64,000 nucleotides of DNA from Vibrio sp. 10N.286.49.B3 (GCF_002873395.1 NZ_MCUV01000068.1:62001-126000); one strand, 5' to 3'; counted from the first letter of the stretch, positions 29,063 through 40,478 are shown. The notes: generated by a model from the letters alone, not told the origin. Made by a program: numbers and translations.

Positions 29063-30220
29063 CTACTTGATTTGCAGTTTCTTTACACTACCGTCGCGGC
29101 TAACAACAACATAGCCATCAGATAAAGCCATCGGACCGACAGCAAAACCACTATCATTCACCATCTGTTGAGCAACAAACTCACCCGTTGAACGATCAAG
29201 CCAGTGTAAATAACCTTCGCTATCACCAACGACAACATAACCGTTAATCATAACTGGTGCTGTTAGTTGACGATGCTCAAGCTCTTTGTTCGTCCATAGC
29301 TCAGTACCACTGCGAACATCAACTGCCGCTAAATGGTCAAGCTCAGTAACAACAAATAAACGACTCGCATCAGTACCCATATTGGTTGATGAAGAGTAGT
29401 TACGCTTCCAAATTGGATTACCAGAACGTAAATCGATAGCGACAAGCTGACCATTAAAACCAACGACATACAGAGTTCCACCTAATACGATAGGCGAAGA
29501 GTCCACATCAACTAAGCGATCAATTTCCGTTGCCCCTTTTGGCGTACCAATCGGTTGTTGCCAGATTAATTGACCACGTTCTGCGATCGCTGCTGCTAAA
29601 CGGCCATTTGCTGTACCCCAGAAGATACCGCCACCCATCGCAACCGGTGTACTGTCACCACGCAAAGTTAGGTTAGGAACCTCAGTACTTAATGCCCATT
29701 TTTCTTCGCCAGTTTGGTAGTCAAACGCGATAACCATGCCGCGACTAGAATGAATGATAATTAAATTACTATCAGCAACTGGTGAAGATAAAATTTCACC
29801 GTTAACTTGAGAGCGCCATTGCTCTTCACCCGTCTCTTCATCTAAAGCAATCAGTTCACCGTTTTCACTACCAATAAATAGCAGGCTGTAAGCAGCGGTT
29901 ACTCCACCAGAAAGACGCGCATGAGTGTCACCTTTTAGGTTTTGCTTCCAAATGGTTTTACCCGTATCAGGATCTAAAGCCTTTACTTCGCCATCTCGAC
30001 TTGCAATGAATAATTTTCCGTAAGCAAATGCAGGGCTTAATTTTGAAAAATAGTGACCAACGCCTTTCCCTATGGATGTCGACCAACTGCTCTCAGGTGT
30101 AAACTCACTGGTTACCAAAGGCACTGGTGCCATAATGATGGTATCTTCTTCGCTCGCACACCCAACAACCGTACCAAGCACAACTGCGCATAAAAGCGCT
30201 TTACGGAACATTCTTTTCAT
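29063..30220 (-). CDS. bamB: Outer membrane assembly lipoprotein BamB
   Basis: BamB is an eight-bladed propeller lipoprotein that helps BamA fold outer-membrane barrels. The ATG at 30220 (MKRMFRKALL) has AAGGA upstream and is better than the TTG six bases earlier. The 385-residue precursor has the lipobox VVGC (Cys about residue 21). PQQ-like repeats of the form ALDxxTGxxxW recur (ALDPDTGKTIWK, ALDEETGEEQW, AFDYQTGEEKW, AIDLRSGNPIW, AVDVRSGTELW). It follows yfgM by 12 bases, so the two are co-transcribed. Confidence 0.97.
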   Translation of the reverse strand: MKRMFRKALLCAVVLGTVVGCASEEDTIIMAPVPLVTSEFTPESSWSTSIGKGVGHYFSKLSPAFAYGKLFIASRDGEVKALDPDTGKTIWKQNLKGDTHARLSGGVTAAYSLLFIGSENGELIALDEETGEEQWRSQVNGEILSSPVADSNLIIIHSSRGMVIAFDYQTGEEKWALSTEVPNLTLRGDSTPVAMGGGIFWGTANGRLAAAIAERGQLIWQQPIGTPKGATEIDRLVDVDSSPIVLGGTLYVVGFNGQLVAIDLRSGNPIWKRNYSSSTNMGTDASRLFVVTELDHLAAVDVRSGTELWTNKELEHRQLTAPVMINGYVVVGDSEGYLHWLDRSTGEFVAQQMVNDSGFAVGPMALSDGYVVVSRDGSVKKLQIK

Positions 30221-30232
30221 TAACAACTGTCC

Positions 30233-30847
30233 TTACTTAGCAAGATCATCCAATTTAACTTGAAGTGTTTGGCTTGCATCTGCCGCTTGTTGAGCTTCCG
30301 TATATGCACGGTAAGCAGCGTCATCATCACCTTTACGTAGAGCAATATCACCACGTAGTTCAGCAACACGACCAGTCCAAGCTTCATCAACAATCGAATC
30401 AAGATCCGTTAATGCACCATCAAAGTTAGCTAGCTCAGCTTTAACACGTGCTACTCGGTAAGTAACAAGCGGTAGCAGCGCTTCATCTTTTGTTGCTGAC
30501 TTCGCCCACTCTAATTGAGCTAAAGCTTGCTCTACGTCACCAGCTTCAATTTGTACTTTTGCTAACTGAAGTGCTGCAAGAACTGAATACTCTGTGTCAC
30601 CATTGGCATCGATAAATGCTTGAACATCATTGTTTGCATCTGAGCCTTGAGTCATTAAAGAAGTCATAGCTACAGTGTAATTTGATGATGCGACTTCTTG
30701 CCCTTCGATAACTGAGTCTTGGTAATAACGCCAACCAAATAAGCCACCCAAACCAATCACTGCACCCAAAATTACCGCTTTACCGTTTTCTCTCCACCAA
30801 TCTTTAATGGCTTCAACTTGTTGTTCTTCGCTGTCGTAGAGTTCCAC
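30233..30847 (-). CDS. yfgM: YfgM, periplasmic TPR protein associated with SecYEG
   Basis: YfgM is a membrane-anchored ancillary subunit of the translocon that works with PpiD in periplasmic chaperoning. The 204 residues show a cytoplasmic start (MELYDSEEQQVEAIKDWWRENG), one transmembrane segment (AVILGAVIGLGGLFGWRYYQ, about 24-43), and TPR-like helices over the rest. It is followed by bamB after 12 bases. A terminator-like hairpin separates it from hisS upstream. Confidence 0.93.
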   Translation of the reverse strand: MELYDSEEQQVEAIKDWWRENGKAVILGAVIGLGGLFGWRYYQDSVIEGQEVASSNYTVAMTSLMTQGSDANNDVQAFIDANGDTEYSVLAALQLAKVQIEAGDVEQALAQLEWAKSATKDEALLPLVTYRVARVKAELANFDGALTDLDSIVDEAWTGRVAELRGDIALRKGDDDAAYRAYTEAQQAADASQTLQVKLDDLAK

Positions 30848-30870
30848 TTCCTGTCCTCTTAATTCTAAAT

Positions 30871-30900
30871 ATTAAAAGCGACGGCATAATACCATCGCTT
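30871..30900 (-). terminator. Hairpin between hisS and yfgM
   Basis: On the minus strand AAGCGATGG and CCGTCGCTT pair with one mismatch around a 7-base loop, followed by TTTAATA. It lies 20 bases after the hisS stop and may partly terminate transcription. Confidence 0.65.
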
Positions 30901-30920
30901 ATTTTTTCGTTATTATTGGA

Positions 30921-32189
30921 TTAAATTAATTTTGCTAATTTTGCCGCAACGTCTGCTTGAGAAATCACTTCTTGCTCACCAGCCACTAAATCTTTAAATA
31001 CAACCGTATTTTCAGCAACTTCATTTTCACCCAGAACAAGGGCAACAACCGCACCGACTTTATCTGCACGCTTAAATTGCTTTTTAAAGTTACCACCACC
31101 GAAGTGTGTCATAACTCGTAGACCTGGAACGGATTCACGAAGTTGCTCTGCTAGCTTCATACCAGCCATCATTGTGCCTTCACCAGCCGTAACTAGGTAA
31201 GCATCAACATTGCGACGAACTTCTGTTAGCTCTAAGGTTTCCATCATCAGAACTAGACGCTCTAGACCCATAGCAAAGCCGACAGCCGGTGTTGCTTTAC
31301 CACCTAACTGTTCTACTAAACCGTCATAGCGACCACCGCCACATACGGTACCTTGAGCACCTAGGCTTTCTGTAATCCACTCAAATACTGTGCGGTTGTA
31401 GTAATCTAATCCACGCACTAAACGTTGATTGACTTGGTATTCGATACCTGCAGCATCAAGAAGTTCACATAAACCGGCAAAATGCGCTTTTGATTCTTCA
31501 CCTAAGTAGTCAGATAGCATAGGAGCATCGACGAGTACGGCTTGAATTTCTGGGTTCTTAGTATCAAGAACACGCAGCGGATTTGTGTGCATGCGACGCT
31601 TGCAATCGTCATCTAAGATATCGATATGCTGCTCTAGGAAAGCAATCAATGCAGTGCGGTAGTTAGCGCGATCGTCTAGTGAACCAATTGAGTTCAACTC
31701 TAAACGAACATGCTTATCAATGCCTAACTCACGCCATAAACGTGCTGTCATCATGATAAGTTCAGCATCAACATCAGGACCATTTAAGCCAAATACTTCA
31801 ACACCACATTGGTGGAATTGGCGGTAACGACCTTTTTGCGGGCGTTCATGGCGGAACATTGGACCCATGTACCATAAGCGCTGTTCTTGGTTATATAACA
31901 AACCATTCTCGATACCAGAACGAACACAACCAGCAGTACCCTCTGGGCGTAATGATAAGCTATCACCATTGCGGTCTTCGAACGTGTACATCTCTTTTTC
32001 AACCACATCGGTGACTTCACCAATAGCACGGCTAAATAGATTCGTCATTTCGACGATAGGCATACGCACTTCATTGTAGCCATACGCACTAATAACATTT
32101 TTTACTGCGCCTTCTACTTTTTGCCAAAGTGGAGACTGTGTAGGGAGACAATCGTTCATGCCTCGAATTGCTTGAATATTTTTTGCCAC
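30921..32189 (-). CDS. hisS: Histidyl-tRNA synthetase
   Basis: This class II synthetase charges tRNA-His. At 422 residues it is standard. Class II motif 2 is [19 protein letters not shown] (about residue 110). The two histidine-specific segments are [15 protein letters not shown] (about 258) and [14 protein letters not shown], and the C-terminal anticodon-binding domain includes [14 protein letters not shown]. It lies 27 bases downstream of ispG on the same strand. Confidence 0.98.
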   Translation of the reverse strand: MAKNIQAIRGMNDCLPTQSPLWQKVEGAVKNVISAYGYNEVRMPIVEMTNLFSRAIGEVTDVVEKEMYTFEDRNGDSLSLRPEGTAGCVRSGIENGLLYNQEQRLWYMGPMFRHERPQKGRYRQFHQCGVEVFGLNGPDVDAELIMMTARLWRELGIDKHVRLELNSIGSLDDRANYRTALIAFLEQHIDILDDDCKRRMHTNPLRVLDTKNPEIQAVLVDAPMLSDYLGEESKAHFAGLCELLDAAGIEYQVNQRLVRGLDYYNRTVFEWITESLGAQGTVCGGGRYDGLVEQLGGKATPAVGFAMGLERLVLMMETLELTEVRRNVDAYLVTAGEGTMMAGMKLAEQLRESVPGLRVMTHFGGGNFKKQFKRADKVGAVVALVLGENEVAENTVVFKDLVAGEQEVISQADVAAKLAKLI

Positions 32190-32216
32190 AATAAATTACC
32201 GTTATATCTGGTGAGA

Positions 32217-33341
32217 TTACTTATCTTCAACACTGGTGATGTCGATGCGGTTTTGAGCATCTAACATTGAAGCTTTCGCTCGAATTTTCGCTTCTAGTTT
32301 ATCAACCAGATCATCGTTATCAAAACGTTCTTTTTGGCGCTTACCATCTTCATAGAAAGCACTCTTCTTATTACCGCCGGCAATACCCATATGTGAAACT
32401 TCTGCTTCACCTGGACCATTAACCACACAACCAATAATCGAAACATCCATTGGTGTGATGATATCTTCTAGGCGTTGCTCTAATGAGTTGACGGTATTGA
32501 TAACATCAAACTCCTGGCGAGAACAACTTGGGCAAGCGATAAAATTAATACCACGAGAGCGAATGCGCAGTGATTTTAAAATATCAAAGCCAACTTTGAT
32601 CTCTTCAACAGGATCGGCTGCTAAAGAAATTCTTAATGTATCACCAATACCTTCGGCCAATAGCATACCTAGACCCACCGCTGATTTTACTGAACCTGCA
32701 CGAGCACCGCCCGCTTCAGTAATACCAAGGTGTAAAGGTTGATCAATTTGTTTGGCAAGTAAACGATATGAATCAACTGCCAGAAAGACATCGGATGCTT
32801 TCACACTGACTTTAAATTGATCAAAGTTCAAGCGGTCAAGGATATCAACATGGCGCATCGCAGATTCAGCAAGAGCTGCTGGTGTCGGTTCGCGATATTT
32901 CATCTGGATTTCTTTTTCAAGCGATCCACCATTCACACCAATACGGATAGGAATGTTTTTATCACGAGCGCAATCAACAACTGAGCGAATACGCGCTTCA
33001 TTGCCAATGTTGCCTGGGTTGATACGTAAACAATCGACGCCATATTCAGCGACTTTAAGTGCGATACGATAATCAAAATGAATATCGGCAACCAAAGGAA
33101 CGGAGACTTGCTGCTTAATAAGCTTAAAAGCTTCAGCCGCTTCCATCGTTGGCACTGATACACGTACGATATCAGCCCCTACTTTTTCCAAGGCTTTAAT
33201 TTGAGCAACCGTTGCAGCAACATCTGTTGTGCGAGTATTGGTCATCGATTGTACAGCAATGGGTGCACCATCACCGATTGGCACATCGCCCACGTAAATT
33301 CGTGTCGATGGGCGACGTATAATAGGAGATTCGTGTTGCAT
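32217..33341 (-). CDS. ispG: 4-hydroxy-3-methylbut-2-enyl diphosphate synthase
   Basis: IspG (GcpE) makes HMBPP in the non-mevalonate isoprenoid pathway. It needs a [4Fe-4S] cluster, so it depends on the isc operon at 36-44 kb. The 374-residue protein has the N-terminal TIM-barrel ([21 protein letters not shown]) and the cluster cysteines in [13 protein letters not shown] (about 270) and GCVVNGPGE (about 305). It is 8 bases after rodZ and 27 before hisS, forming a rodZ-ispG-hisS unit. Confidence 0.98.
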   Translation of the reverse strand: MQHESPIIRRPSTRIYVGDVPIGDGAPIAVQSMTNTRTTDVAATVAQIKALEKVGADIVRVSVPTMEAAEAFKLIKQQVSVPLVADIHFDYRIALKVAEYGVDCLRINPGNIGNEARIRSVVDCARDKNIPIRIGVNGGSLEKEIQMKYREPTPAALAESAMRHVDILDRLNFDQFKVSVKASDVFLAVDSYRLLAKQIDQPLHLGITEAGGARAGSVKSAVGLGMLLAEGIGDTLRISLAADPVEEIKVGFDILKSLRIRSRGINFIACPSCSRQEFDVINTVNSLEQRLEDIITPMDVSIIGCVVNGPGEAEVSHMGIAGGNKKSAFYEDGKRQKERFDNDDLVDKLEAKIRAKASMLDAQNRIDITSVEDK

Positions 33342-33349
33342 ATTCGCTT

Positions 33350-34273
33350 CTAAGGTAATGTGAATTTTGCTACTTTACCGGAAGTATACCCAGAAAGGTC
33401 GACCGGTTCACTTGCAAATGTCATGGTAACGCCCTCTGGCGCACCTAGAATGATTTTAAATGGTGCTTTACCCGTCAAACTTACTTGCTGACCTGGTTTT
33501 TGTAAGCCACTTGATAAAATTTTGCCGTTAGCATCTTTAACTTGAATCCAACAATCAGCACTAAAGCCTAGCTCCATCGCTTTATGACCTGCAGGTAAGG
33601 CAGGGATCACAACGTCAGGTTCTACTGGCTCCGCAATAACTTCTTCTGCTGCAAGTAGAGACTCATCAGTGTTGGCCTCTTCTGCTTCAGTGCCAGCGAC
33701 TAATGCTGAGTCAGAAGCCGATACGACGCTATCAGCATTTAGCGTAACAACCTCTTCAACTTCAACGGGAGCAATAGCAGTAGGTTCGCTAACTTCAGCG
33801 ACCACTTCCACTTGCTCATTATTTTTCGCCGCTTCCGACAAAGCAATAGAGAGCGTATCTTGTTGCTGATTTTGCCACCACCAGACACTTGAGATGCCAA
33901 AGATAACGGCAAAAATACCCCAAGTCACTTTCATTACACGACTATTGTGTTTTGCGACATTTCGTTTACGTGAAAAACTCTGCATCTCTTGCTCTTCATG
34001 CTGAGCATCCCCTGCATGATCAAGCGCTGCTAATACTAGGTTTTCATCTAAAGAAACGACCTTAGCATAAGAGCGATAGTAACCACGTATAAAGGTAGCG
34101 ACCTGTTCTTCACCACAATCATTGGATTCTAGTTTTTGAATAAGAGTAACTTTTAATTTTAATCTCTGAGCAACTTGTTGTTGAGTTAACCCTAACGATT
34201 CACGCTTTTCTCTTAATAAAGTACCAGCATCAGTGTGGTTATATTCCGTCATTTTCTCTTGTTCTGTACTCAT
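33350..34273 (-). CDS. rodZ: Cytoskeleton protein RodZ
   Basis: RodZ links MreB to the cell-wall elongation machinery. The 307 residues have an N-terminal XRE-type helix-turn-helix domain ([19 protein letters not shown], about 19-37). A basic patch and a transmembrane segment follow ([16 protein letters not shown], about 118-135), then an acidic Val/Glu/Ala-rich periplasmic linker (about 150-225) and the C-terminal DUF4115 domain. The frame starts at the ATG at 34273. Another ATG at 34252 with AAGAG upstream is possible. No pilF lies upstream, unlike in V. cholerae. Confidence 0.93.
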   Translation of the reverse strand: MSTEQEKMTEYNHTDAGTLLREKRESLGLTQQQVAQRLKLKVTLIQKLESNDCGEEQVATFIRGYYRSYAKVVSLDENLVLAALDHAGDAQHEEQEMQSFSRKRNVAKHNSRVMKVTWGIFAVIFGISSVWWWQNQQQDTLSIALSEAAKNNEQVEVVAEVSEPTAIAPVEVEEVVTLNADSVVSASDSALVAGTEAEEANTDESLLAAEEVIAEPVEPDVVIPALPAGHKAMELGFSADCWIQVKDANGKILSSGLQKPGQQVSLTGKAPFKIILGAPEGVTMTFASEPVDLSGYTSGKVAKFTLP

Positions 34274-34759
34274 AAGATTTTTGCTTCTTGTTAATTATCA
34301 TGTTGGATTAGGTCATTTATTCTTTTTATAAGGCAGCCTAAACTCATTATATGATAGGTACATGGATGGACTTTACTTCTATCATCGTGAAGATTTAAAA
34401 GTGGTCGATTTTACGCTAATTGATACTGCTGATGATTGATGACATTTTCATTACGTCATCGTGCGGCTATCGATTACCATTAATTCCGTACGTTATCAGT
34501 TTATACTATCTTACCGTTATATATTGCTTAATTTGCAATAAACAAAAAAAATCATAATCATAAGCTAATCTAGGCAGTAGATAAAAACTCTTTCGACAAA
34601 AATTGCTCTTAGTTCAAGGTTTTGCAATAAAATCACCAGAAAAAGAGAGAAAACTGACCCTCACTCTATTTTTATCTTCCAAAACATTTGCTTACAGTAA
34701 ATACAAATAAACCAGAAGGATGAGCTTCTGGTCTATTAGTTATTGACTATTTAATCAAA
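34274..34759. other. Non-coding gap between rlmN and rodZ
   Basis: About 490 bases, AT-rich and stop-filled in all frames I read. On the minus strand TATAAT (34346-34351) is a likely -10 for the rodZ operon, with a weak -35. A hairpin, ACCAGAAG (34711-34718) with CTTCTGGT (34725-34732), lies beyond the rlmN stop. In V. cholerae a pilF/pilW gene of about 700 bases occupies this place; here there is no room for it and I see no obvious remnant. Confidence 0.5.
34700..34732 (-). terminator. Terminator of rlmN
   Basis: On the minus strand ACCAGAAG-N6-CTTCTGGT is followed by TTATTTGTAT, a moderately T-rich tail. It lies 28 bases after the rlmN stop. Confidence 0.65.
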
Positions 34760-35878
34760 TTATAGCGTTTTTACTGGGATGCTATTTTCCGCCAATTTTT
34801 GCTTTGTACGCTTAGTTCTATCAATCACATCGCCAACAAGTTGACCACAAGCTGCATCGATATCATCACCGCGAGTCTTACGTACTGTCACCGTGTAATC
34901 GTACTGCATTAATGTTTTTTGGAAACGGTCAATACGTGAGTTGCTCGGCTTTTTATAAGGCGAACCTGGGTATGGATTAAATGGGATTAAGTTAATTTTC
35001 GCTGGTGTGTCTTTTAATAGCTCAGCAAGTTGATGTGCGTGTTGCATGTCATCATTAACATGATCCAGTAAAACATACTCAACAGTCACGCGGCCACGGT
35101 TTGCATTTGAAGAGGCGATATAGCGGCGAACTGATGCTAAGAAGTCTTCAATATTCCAACGATCGTTAATTGGCATAATTTCGCTACGCAATTCATCGGT
35201 TGGTGCATGAAGTGAAATGGCTAATGCTACATCAATATTGTCTGTCATTTGATCAAGACCAGAAACAACACCTGATGTAGATACGGTTACTCGACGCTTA
35301 GAAAGTGCAAAGCCAAGATCATCAAGCATAATTTCCAATGATGGAATTAAGTTCTTCATGTTAAGCAGTGGCTCACCCATACCCATCATAACGACGTTAG
35401 TAATTGGGCGGCGACCGGTTTCTTTCTCTAAACCAATTTCGCGAGCTGCACGCCAGATTTGACCGACAATTTCCGATACTTTTAAGTTACGGTTAAAGCC
35501 TTGCTGCGCTGTTGAACAGAATGTACATGCCAGTGCACAACCGACCTGAGATGATACACATAACGTTGCACGATCACCGTCAGGAATATATACCGTTTCA
35601 ACATCTTGATCGCCAACACGCATAGCCCATTTAATGGTGCCATCTTCTGAATGCTGAGCTTCTGAAACAACGGGTGCTTTAATTTCAGCAACTTGCTTTA
35701 GCTTTTCGCGTAATTTTTTGTTGATGTTATTCATTGCATCGAAATCATCAACACCAAAGTGATACATCCACTTCATAATTTGATCTGCTCGGAATGCTTT
35801 TTCACCTAGCTCTTCTGCAAAATATTTACGAAGACTTTTACGGTCTAGATCGAGTAGATTGACTTTAGTCGTGGTCAT
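34760..35878 (-). CDS. rlmN: 23S rRNA/tRNA adenine-C2 methyltransferase
   Basis: RlmN is a radical SAM enzyme that methylates A2503 of 23S rRNA and A37 of some tRNAs. I take the ATG at 35878 ([16 protein letters not shown]) with AGAGG upstream, giving 372 residues. The longer frame adds 42 unrelated residues. The cluster motif is [14 protein letters not shown] (about 120), and the second methyl-carrier cysteine is in [12 protein letters not shown] (about 345). It lies between ndk and rodZ, with a palindromic stretch at 35991-36016 between it and ndk. Confidence 0.97.
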   Translation of the reverse strand: MTTTKVNLLDLDRKSLRKYFAEELGEKAFRADQIMKWMYHFGVDDFDAMNNINKKLREKLKQVAEIKAPVVSEAQHSEDGTIKWAMRVGDQDVETVYIPDGDRATLCVSSQVGCALACTFCSTAQQGFNRNLKVSEIVGQIWRAAREIGLEKETGRRPITNVVMMGMGEPLLNMKNLIPSLEIMLDDLGFALSKRRVTVSTSGVVSGLDQMTDNIDVALAISLHAPTDELRSEIMPINDRWNIEDFLASVRRYIASSNANRGRVTVEYVLLDHVNDDMQHAHQLAELLKDTPAKINLIPFNPYPGSPYKKPSNSRIDRFQKTLMQYDYTVTVRKTRGDDIDAACGQLVGDVIDRTKRTKQKLAENSIPVKTL

Positions 35879-35990
35879 GGTGCCTCTCATTGATGTAACG
35901 ATATTTAAGGGCGCGAATTGTACAGCCTTTAGGCAGGGACAACAAGCTTTGTAAAGCCACACTTCAATTAAGGGATTACTTGATGGCATG

Positions 35991-36016
35991 GAAAAGGAAG
36001 CCAAAGCCTCCTTTTC
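35991..36016 (-). terminator. Hairpin after ndk
   Basis: GAAAAGGAAGC and GCCTCCTTTTC pair with one mismatch around a 4-base loop, 16 bases past the ndk stop on the minus strand. No T-run follows beyond the stem's own TTTT. Confidence 0.55.
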
Positions 36017-36031
36017 TAAGAAAGATATTTT

Positions 36032-36457
36032 TTATCTTGGGCAGATTTCAGAAGCAGGGAAAAAGAATTCAATTTCACGCGCTGCTGACTCTGGGCTATC
36101 TGAACCATGTACCGAGTTGTGACGCATGCTTAATGCATAATCAGAGCGTATAGTGCCGCATGCCGCGTCTTCTGGGTTCGTTTTACCCATTAGCTCACGG
36201 TAACGACAAATCGCATCTTCACCTTCAAGCACTTGAACCATAATTGGGCCTGAAGTCATAAATGCTTTTAAATGTGGAAAAAATGCTTTCCCTTCATGCT
36301 CAGCATAAAAGCCGCTTGCTTGGTCTTCGTTTAAATGGACCATTTTTGCTGCGATCACACGTAGACCAGCCTTCTCAATTCGATGGTAAATTTCACCAAT
36401 CAAGTTACGCTCCACTGCATCGGGTTTTACGATAGAAAATGTTCTTTCTAAAGCCAT
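36032..36457 (-). CDS. ndk: Nucleoside diphosphate kinase
   Basis: Ndk moves the gamma phosphate between nucleoside triphosphates through a phospho-histidine. The 141 residues match the family. The active-site segment is [14 protein letters not shown] (about 112-125), with the catalytic His in NSVHGSDS. The N-terminus is [15 protein letters not shown]. It lies between pepB and rlmN on the same strand, a conserved vibrio order. Confidence 0.98.
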   Translation of the reverse strand: MALERTFSIVKPDAVERNLIGEIYHRIEKAGLRVIAAKMVHLNEDQASGFYAEHEGKAFFPHLKAFMTSGPIMVQVLEGEDAICRYRELMGKTNPEDAACGTIRSDYALSMRHNSVHGSDSPESAAREIEFFFPASEICPR

Positions 36458-36534
36458 AGTTAAGGCATCCTTCTTTCTTATAGTTAGTTATATGGACATT
36501 GAGCAGCCTGGTGAAGACTGCTTAAATCTTATTA

Positions 36535-37830
36535 CTATTTTGCTTGCTCAGTTAGAATACGGGCTAACGTTCTTACGCCCATACCTGTGCCACCAGCTGA
36601 CCATTTATCGGTTGCTGCTTTACGGTAAGTACCAGCACAATCAAAGTGCAGCCACCCTTTTTTATAATCAGTCACAAAGTACGACAAAAACGCAGCTGCA
36701 GTACTAGCACCTGGAGAGTAGTCACCGCTCCCTATGTTCGATAGATCAGCAAAGCTTGAAGGCAGCATACCACGGTGGAACTCTGCAAGTGGTAATGGCC
36801 ATAATCCTTCTTGCTCTAATTGTGCACACTGCAGCGCTTGATTAGAAAGCTCAGTATCAAAGCTCATTAGTGCGTGGTAATCATTACCTAACGCATTCTT
36901 TGCTGCGCCAGTTAGGGTTGCACAGTCAATGATCAGCTCAGGATTTTGTTCGCTTGCATACATCAAGCCATCAGCTAAAACTAAACGACCTTCAGCATCA
37001 GTATTCATGATTTCAACGGTTTTGCCATTTTTGTACTTGATCACATCGCCAAGTTTCAGTGCTCGACCTGAGATCATATTCTCAGCACAACATAAAATCA
37101 GTTTAACGCGCTTATTAAGACCACGCTGAATAGCCAGAGCAAAACCACCCGTAACGGTTGCTGCCCCACCCATGTCTGACTTCATCGCTGTCATGAAGTT
37201 AGAAGGTTTTAAGCTATAGCCGCCAGAATCAAAAGTGATCCCTTTGCCCACTAGACAAGCAAAAACCGGTGCGTTTTCATCACCCGTTGGGTTGTAGTCC
37301 AGTTGAAGCATCGCTGATGTACGTTCAGAACCACGACCAACCGCATAGATACCCTGCCAGCCTTCTGTTAATAAATCTTTATCTTTTACAATTTTAGCCT
37401 TCACAGTTCCTTTTGGCGCAATAGATTTGATAAATTCTGCGGCCATGCTCGCAAGTTGGCGAGGTGCGACTTCTTCACCACTTTTATTGATAATGTCGCG
37501 TGTCCAATTTGAAACGGTAATACGCGCTTCCAACTCTTTCTGAGCTGGCTCTTCTAAAGGAGACCACTCTAGTTTGGTCGTTTTTTTCGCTTCACGATAA
37601 CCTTGGTAAAAAGCCCAAATCGCTTCTAAGTCCCAACGCTCACCTTCTAACTGAACCGATTTAATTCCTTGCCCATCTAACTTACGCGCCGCTCGTTGGA
37701 TAATATTCAAATCTACATTTTGTGTAGCGTGAATGGTTACACCATTTTCAGCAAAAGATAAAATTGCGTTTGCTCCCCACTGAGGCTGGGCAGCTTCTTG
37801 ACTGATAAATACTGACATTTGTATCGACAT
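36535..37830 (-). CDS. pepB: Peptidase B (leucine aminopeptidase family M17)
   Basis: This cytosolic metallo-aminopeptidase has a broad role in peptide recycling. The 431 residues have the M17 metal-binding segments [16 protein letters not shown] (about 198) and the signature [14 protein letters not shown] (about 278), with the catalytic Lys and Arg in place. The start at 37830 has AGGAG seven bases upstream. In E. coli pepB is cotranscribed with the isc operon. Here an intrinsic terminator (37927-37957) lies between iscX and pepB, so it probably has its own promoter. Confidence 0.95.
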   Translation of the reverse strand: MSIQMSVFISQEAAQPQWGANAILSFAENGVTIHATQNVDLNIIQRAARKLDGQGIKSVQLEGERWDLEAIWAFYQGYREAKKTTKLEWSPLEEPAQKELEARITVSNWTRDIINKSGEEVAPRQLASMAAEFIKSIAPKGTVKAKIVKDKDLLTEGWQGIYAVGRGSERTSAMLQLDYNPTGDENAPVFACLVGKGITFDSGGYSLKPSNFMTAMKSDMGGAATVTGGFALAIQRGLNKRVKLILCCAENMISGRALKLGDVIKYKNGKTVEIMNTDAEGRLVLADGLMYASEQNPELIIDCATLTGAAKNALGNDYHALMSFDTELSNQALQCAQLEQEGLWPLPLAEFHRGMLPSSFADLSNIGSGDYSPGASTAAAFLSYFVTDYKKGWLHFDCAGTYRKAATDKWSAGGTGMGVRTLARILTEQAK

Positions 37831-37926
37831 TGTTTCTCCTATGAGCTAAGGAAATCGTTCATTCCCTTGATGCTATTACTTTATGATTTAATGTTACCAT
37901 TATGTAGTGAGTAAATGTCAATTGGA

Positions 37927-37957
37927 TAAAAAAACGGACCTTAAGGTCCGTTTTTTG
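37927..37957. terminator. Terminator of the isc operon
   Basis: AAACGGACCTT and AAGGTCCGTTT (37932-37953) form a perfect inverted repeat with T-runs on both strands. It ends isc transcription after iscX, upstream of pepB. Confidence 0.88.
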
Positions 37958-38000
37958 TCATTTTTTTGCACTCTATCAGCAATATTTGCTGTTTGTGTGA

Positions 38001-38201
38001 TTAATCCGCTTCATCCATCCAACAGAGGATCACGGCTTCAAGCACTTTTTCATTGCAGTGACTTGGGTCATCATCAAAATCCTCAAGATCCATGATCCAC
38101 TGATTAAGGTCGGTAAATCGCACCGTTTTAGGATCGGTATCAGGGTATAAATCGCATAACTCAATGGCTATATCGCGTGAATCTATCCATTTCAAACTCA
38201 T
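38001..38201 (-). CDS. iscX: IscX (YfhJ), Fe-S assembly accessory protein
   Basis: IscX binds IscS and iron and is thought to tune cluster assembly. The start is the ATG at 38201 ([15 protein letters not shown]), giving 66 residues. The conserved pieces [16 protein letters not shown] and the acidic end ILCWMDEAD are present. It is the last isc gene and follows fdx. Confidence 0.95.
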   Translation of the reverse strand: MSLKWIDSRDIAIELCDLYPDTDPKTVRFTDLNQWIMDLEDFDDDPSHCNEKVLEAVILCWMDEAD

Positions 38202-38248
38202 CACTGACTCCTTGTTGGCTATTTATTATTGCTGATAGTATCGCTGTA

Positions 38249-38587
38249 TTAGTGATCTTCTGAAGCGTGGTTTAGAGTATATTTTGGGATCTCTACCACT
38301 AAGTCTTCATTGCTCACACACGCTTGACAACCTAGACGAGACTCCGGCTCTAAGCCCCACGCTTTGTCTAGCATGTCATCTTCTAGTTCATCGCTCTCTT
38401 CTAATGAATCAAACCCTTCACGAACTACAATATGACAGGTTGTACATGCACATGATTTTTCACATGCGTGCTCAATTCCAATTCCATTTTTCAATGCAAC
38501 ATCGAGTACCGTTTCACCTGCTTGCGCTTCAAGAACCGCACCTTCAGGGCATAAGTCTTCATGTGGTAACACAATAATTTTAGGCAT
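38249..38587 (-). CDS. fdx: [2Fe-2S] ferredoxin of the isc system
   Basis: Fdx donates electrons for cluster assembly. The 112 residues carry four ligands: Cys in the cluster CEKSCACTTC (about 42-51) and the fourth in RLGCQACVS (about 87). The N-terminus is PKIIVLPHEDLCPEGAV. It lies between hscA and iscX. Confidence 0.97.
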   Translation of the reverse strand: MPKIIVLPHEDLCPEGAVLEAQAGETVLDVALKNGIGIEHACEKSCACTTCHIVVREGFDSLEESDELEDDMLDKAWGLEPESRLGCQACVSNEDLVVEIPKYTLNHASEDH

Positions 38588-38609
38588 TTTCTATCTCGTA
38601 CTTTATTGG

Positions 38610-40478
38610 TTAAATATCATTTACTGATTGTCCTGATAGCGCCAAGCGAATTGATTTATCCATTCGACGTGAAGCAAAATCTTGGCTCGCTTTATCTAAG
38701 TCTTTAATGCCCTGCTCTATCGCATTGGCATTATCAGCATTACGCAGCTGGATTAAATTCTCTATCGCGTTAAGCAGTGCTGGTTTTTCTTGCTCAGATA
38801 ACAACTCATCACCATCCGCTTGCATGGCAGAAATTAAGCCTTCGATCACTCGGTCCGCTTCCACTCTCTGTTCTGCTAAAGTACGAGCATCCATGTCTTC
38901 TTGCGCATACGTCATCGAGTCTTTAAGCATATCAGCCACTTCATTATCGCTAAGCCCGTAAGAAGGCTTCACTTGTATCTCAGATTGAACGCCGGTGCTC
39001 TTCTCCATCGCTGTCACAGATAATAGACCATCTGCATCCACTTGGTAGGTGACACGGATATGCGCAGCACCAGCAGCCATTGGAGGGATACCCTTTAAAG
39101 AGAAACGCGCCAATGAACGACAATCATCGATTAATTCTCGTTCCCCTTGCGCGACATGCACTGACATTGCCGTTTGACCATCTTTAAAAGTGGTAAACTC
39201 TTGCGCACGTGCAACGGGAATAGTGGTGTTGCGTGGGATAATCTTTTCAACTAATCCACCCATGGTCTCGATACCAAGAGATAGTGGGATGACATCAAGC
39301 AGTAGCATTTCTGAATCGGGTTTGTTGCCAGCTAGAATATCCGCTTGAATTGCAGCACCAATGGCAACAACTTCATCGGGATTGATTGTCGTCAGTGGCG
39401 GACGCTGGAAGAACTCACCAACTTTATTACGTACCAATGGCGTGCGAGTTGAACCACCCACCATGACAACTTCAATCACTTCATCAATACTCACTTCTGC
39501 ATCTTTTAACACTCGACGACATGAAAATAGTGTTTTCTTGATAAGTGGTGTGATTAATGCTTCAAATTCATCACGCGTCAGCATTCCCGTCCAACCTAAA
39601 GTCGAGACTTCAACGCTGTCGTTATTTGATAGGTCTATTTTTGCTTGTGTTGCTGCATCGAGTAATGAGCGGTAGTTTTCTGCACTTAATGGTTGCTCTA
39701 ATGCTGGCTGCTCTGAACGAATGCGTTCTAGTAGTGATTGAGCGATTAATTCATCAAAGTCATCACCGCCGAGAGAAGAGTCACCACCGGTTGCGAGTAC
39801 CTCAAATACGCCTTTTGACAAACGCAAGATAGAGATATCAAAAGTACCACCACCTAAGTCATAAACGGCAATTACGCCCTCTTGACCGCTATCAAGCCCG
39901 TAAGCAATCGCAGCAGCAGTGGGTTCATTAAGTAAACGTAAAACATGAAGCCCAGCTAAGGTTGCTGCGTCTTTTGTTGCAACTCGCTGCGCGTCATCAA
40001 AGTATGCAGGAACGGTAATCACTGCGCCTGACAATTCTCCACCAAGTGTTAACTCTGCTCGCTGACCTAATGCTCGTAAAATATCAGCAGAAACTTGAAT
40101 TGGATTTTTATTCCCCTGAGGAGTCTGAAGAATTGGTAATCCATTATCACTGGCTTCAAATTGGTAAGGTAAAACTGGGTAGCGCTGCTGAATATCTTCT
40201 AGTGAGCGACCAATTAAACGCTTAACTGAAATAATAGTGTTAGCCGGTTCAGTTTTTGCTTTTGCTCGAGCTTCATAACCAACGATCATAGCGTCAGTTG
40301 AGTAATTCACCACTGAAGGCAAAATGCTACGCTCTTGATCATCTTGTAAAGTCGATGCATTACCACTGCGAACAGAGGCCACGAGTGAGTTCGTTGTTCC
40401 TAAGTCGATACCAACTGCCAACTTATGCTCATGAGGCGCAGAGCTTTGACCTGGTTCTGCAATTTGAAGTAGTGCCAT
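38610..40478 (-). CDS. hscA: HscA, Hsp70-type chaperone for Fe-S transfer
   Basis: HscA pulls the cluster-loaded IscU through its ATPase cycle with HscB. The 622-residue protein has the Hsp70 NBD ([15 protein letters not shown] near residue 23, [12 protein letters not shown]) and a substrate domain that recognises LPPVK of IscU, but no acidic EEVD-like tail. It differs from DnaK (3100-5010) in its shorter lid and in ending LSGQSVNDI. It sits between hscB and fdx with 20-base gaps. Confidence 0.97.
   Translation of the reverse strand: MALLQIAEPGQSSAPHEHKLAVGIDLGTTNSLVASVRSGNASTLQDDQERSILPSVVNYSTDAMIVGYEARAKAKTEPANTIISVKRLIGRSLEDIQQRYPVLPYQFEASDNGLPILQTPQGNKNPIQVSADILRALGQRAELTLGGELSGAVITVPAYFDDAQRVATKDAATLAGLHVLRLLNEPTAAAIAYGLDSGQEGVIAVYDLGGGTFDISILRLSKGVFEVLATGGDSSLGGDDFDELIAQSLLERIRSEQPALEQPLSAENYRSLLDAATQAKIDLSNNDSVEVSTLGWTGMLTRDEFEALITPLIKKTLFSCRRVLKDAEVSIDEVIEVVMVGGSTRTPLVRNKVGEFFQRPPLTTINPDEVVAIGAAIQADILAGNKPDSEMLLLDVIPLSLGIETMGGLVEKIIPRNTTIPVARAQEFTTFKDGQTAMSVHVAQGERELIDDCRSLARFSLKGIPPMAAGAAHIRVTYQVDADGLLSVTAMEKSTGVQSEIQVKPSYGLSDNEVADMLKDSMTYAQEDMDARTLAEQRVEADRVIEGLISAMQADGDELLSEQEKPALLNAIENLIQLRNADNANAIEQGIKDLDKASQDFASRRMDKSIRLALSGQSVNDI

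Noticed and set aside
36492..36707. Plus-strand frame between ndk and pepB
   Set aside because: Most of it is antisense to the 3' end of pepB. The free part is only 40 bases.
38284..38577. Plus-strand frame of 97 residues over fdx
   Set aside because: It is antisense to fdx, which has all its cluster cysteines. The His-rich content mirrors complementary codons.
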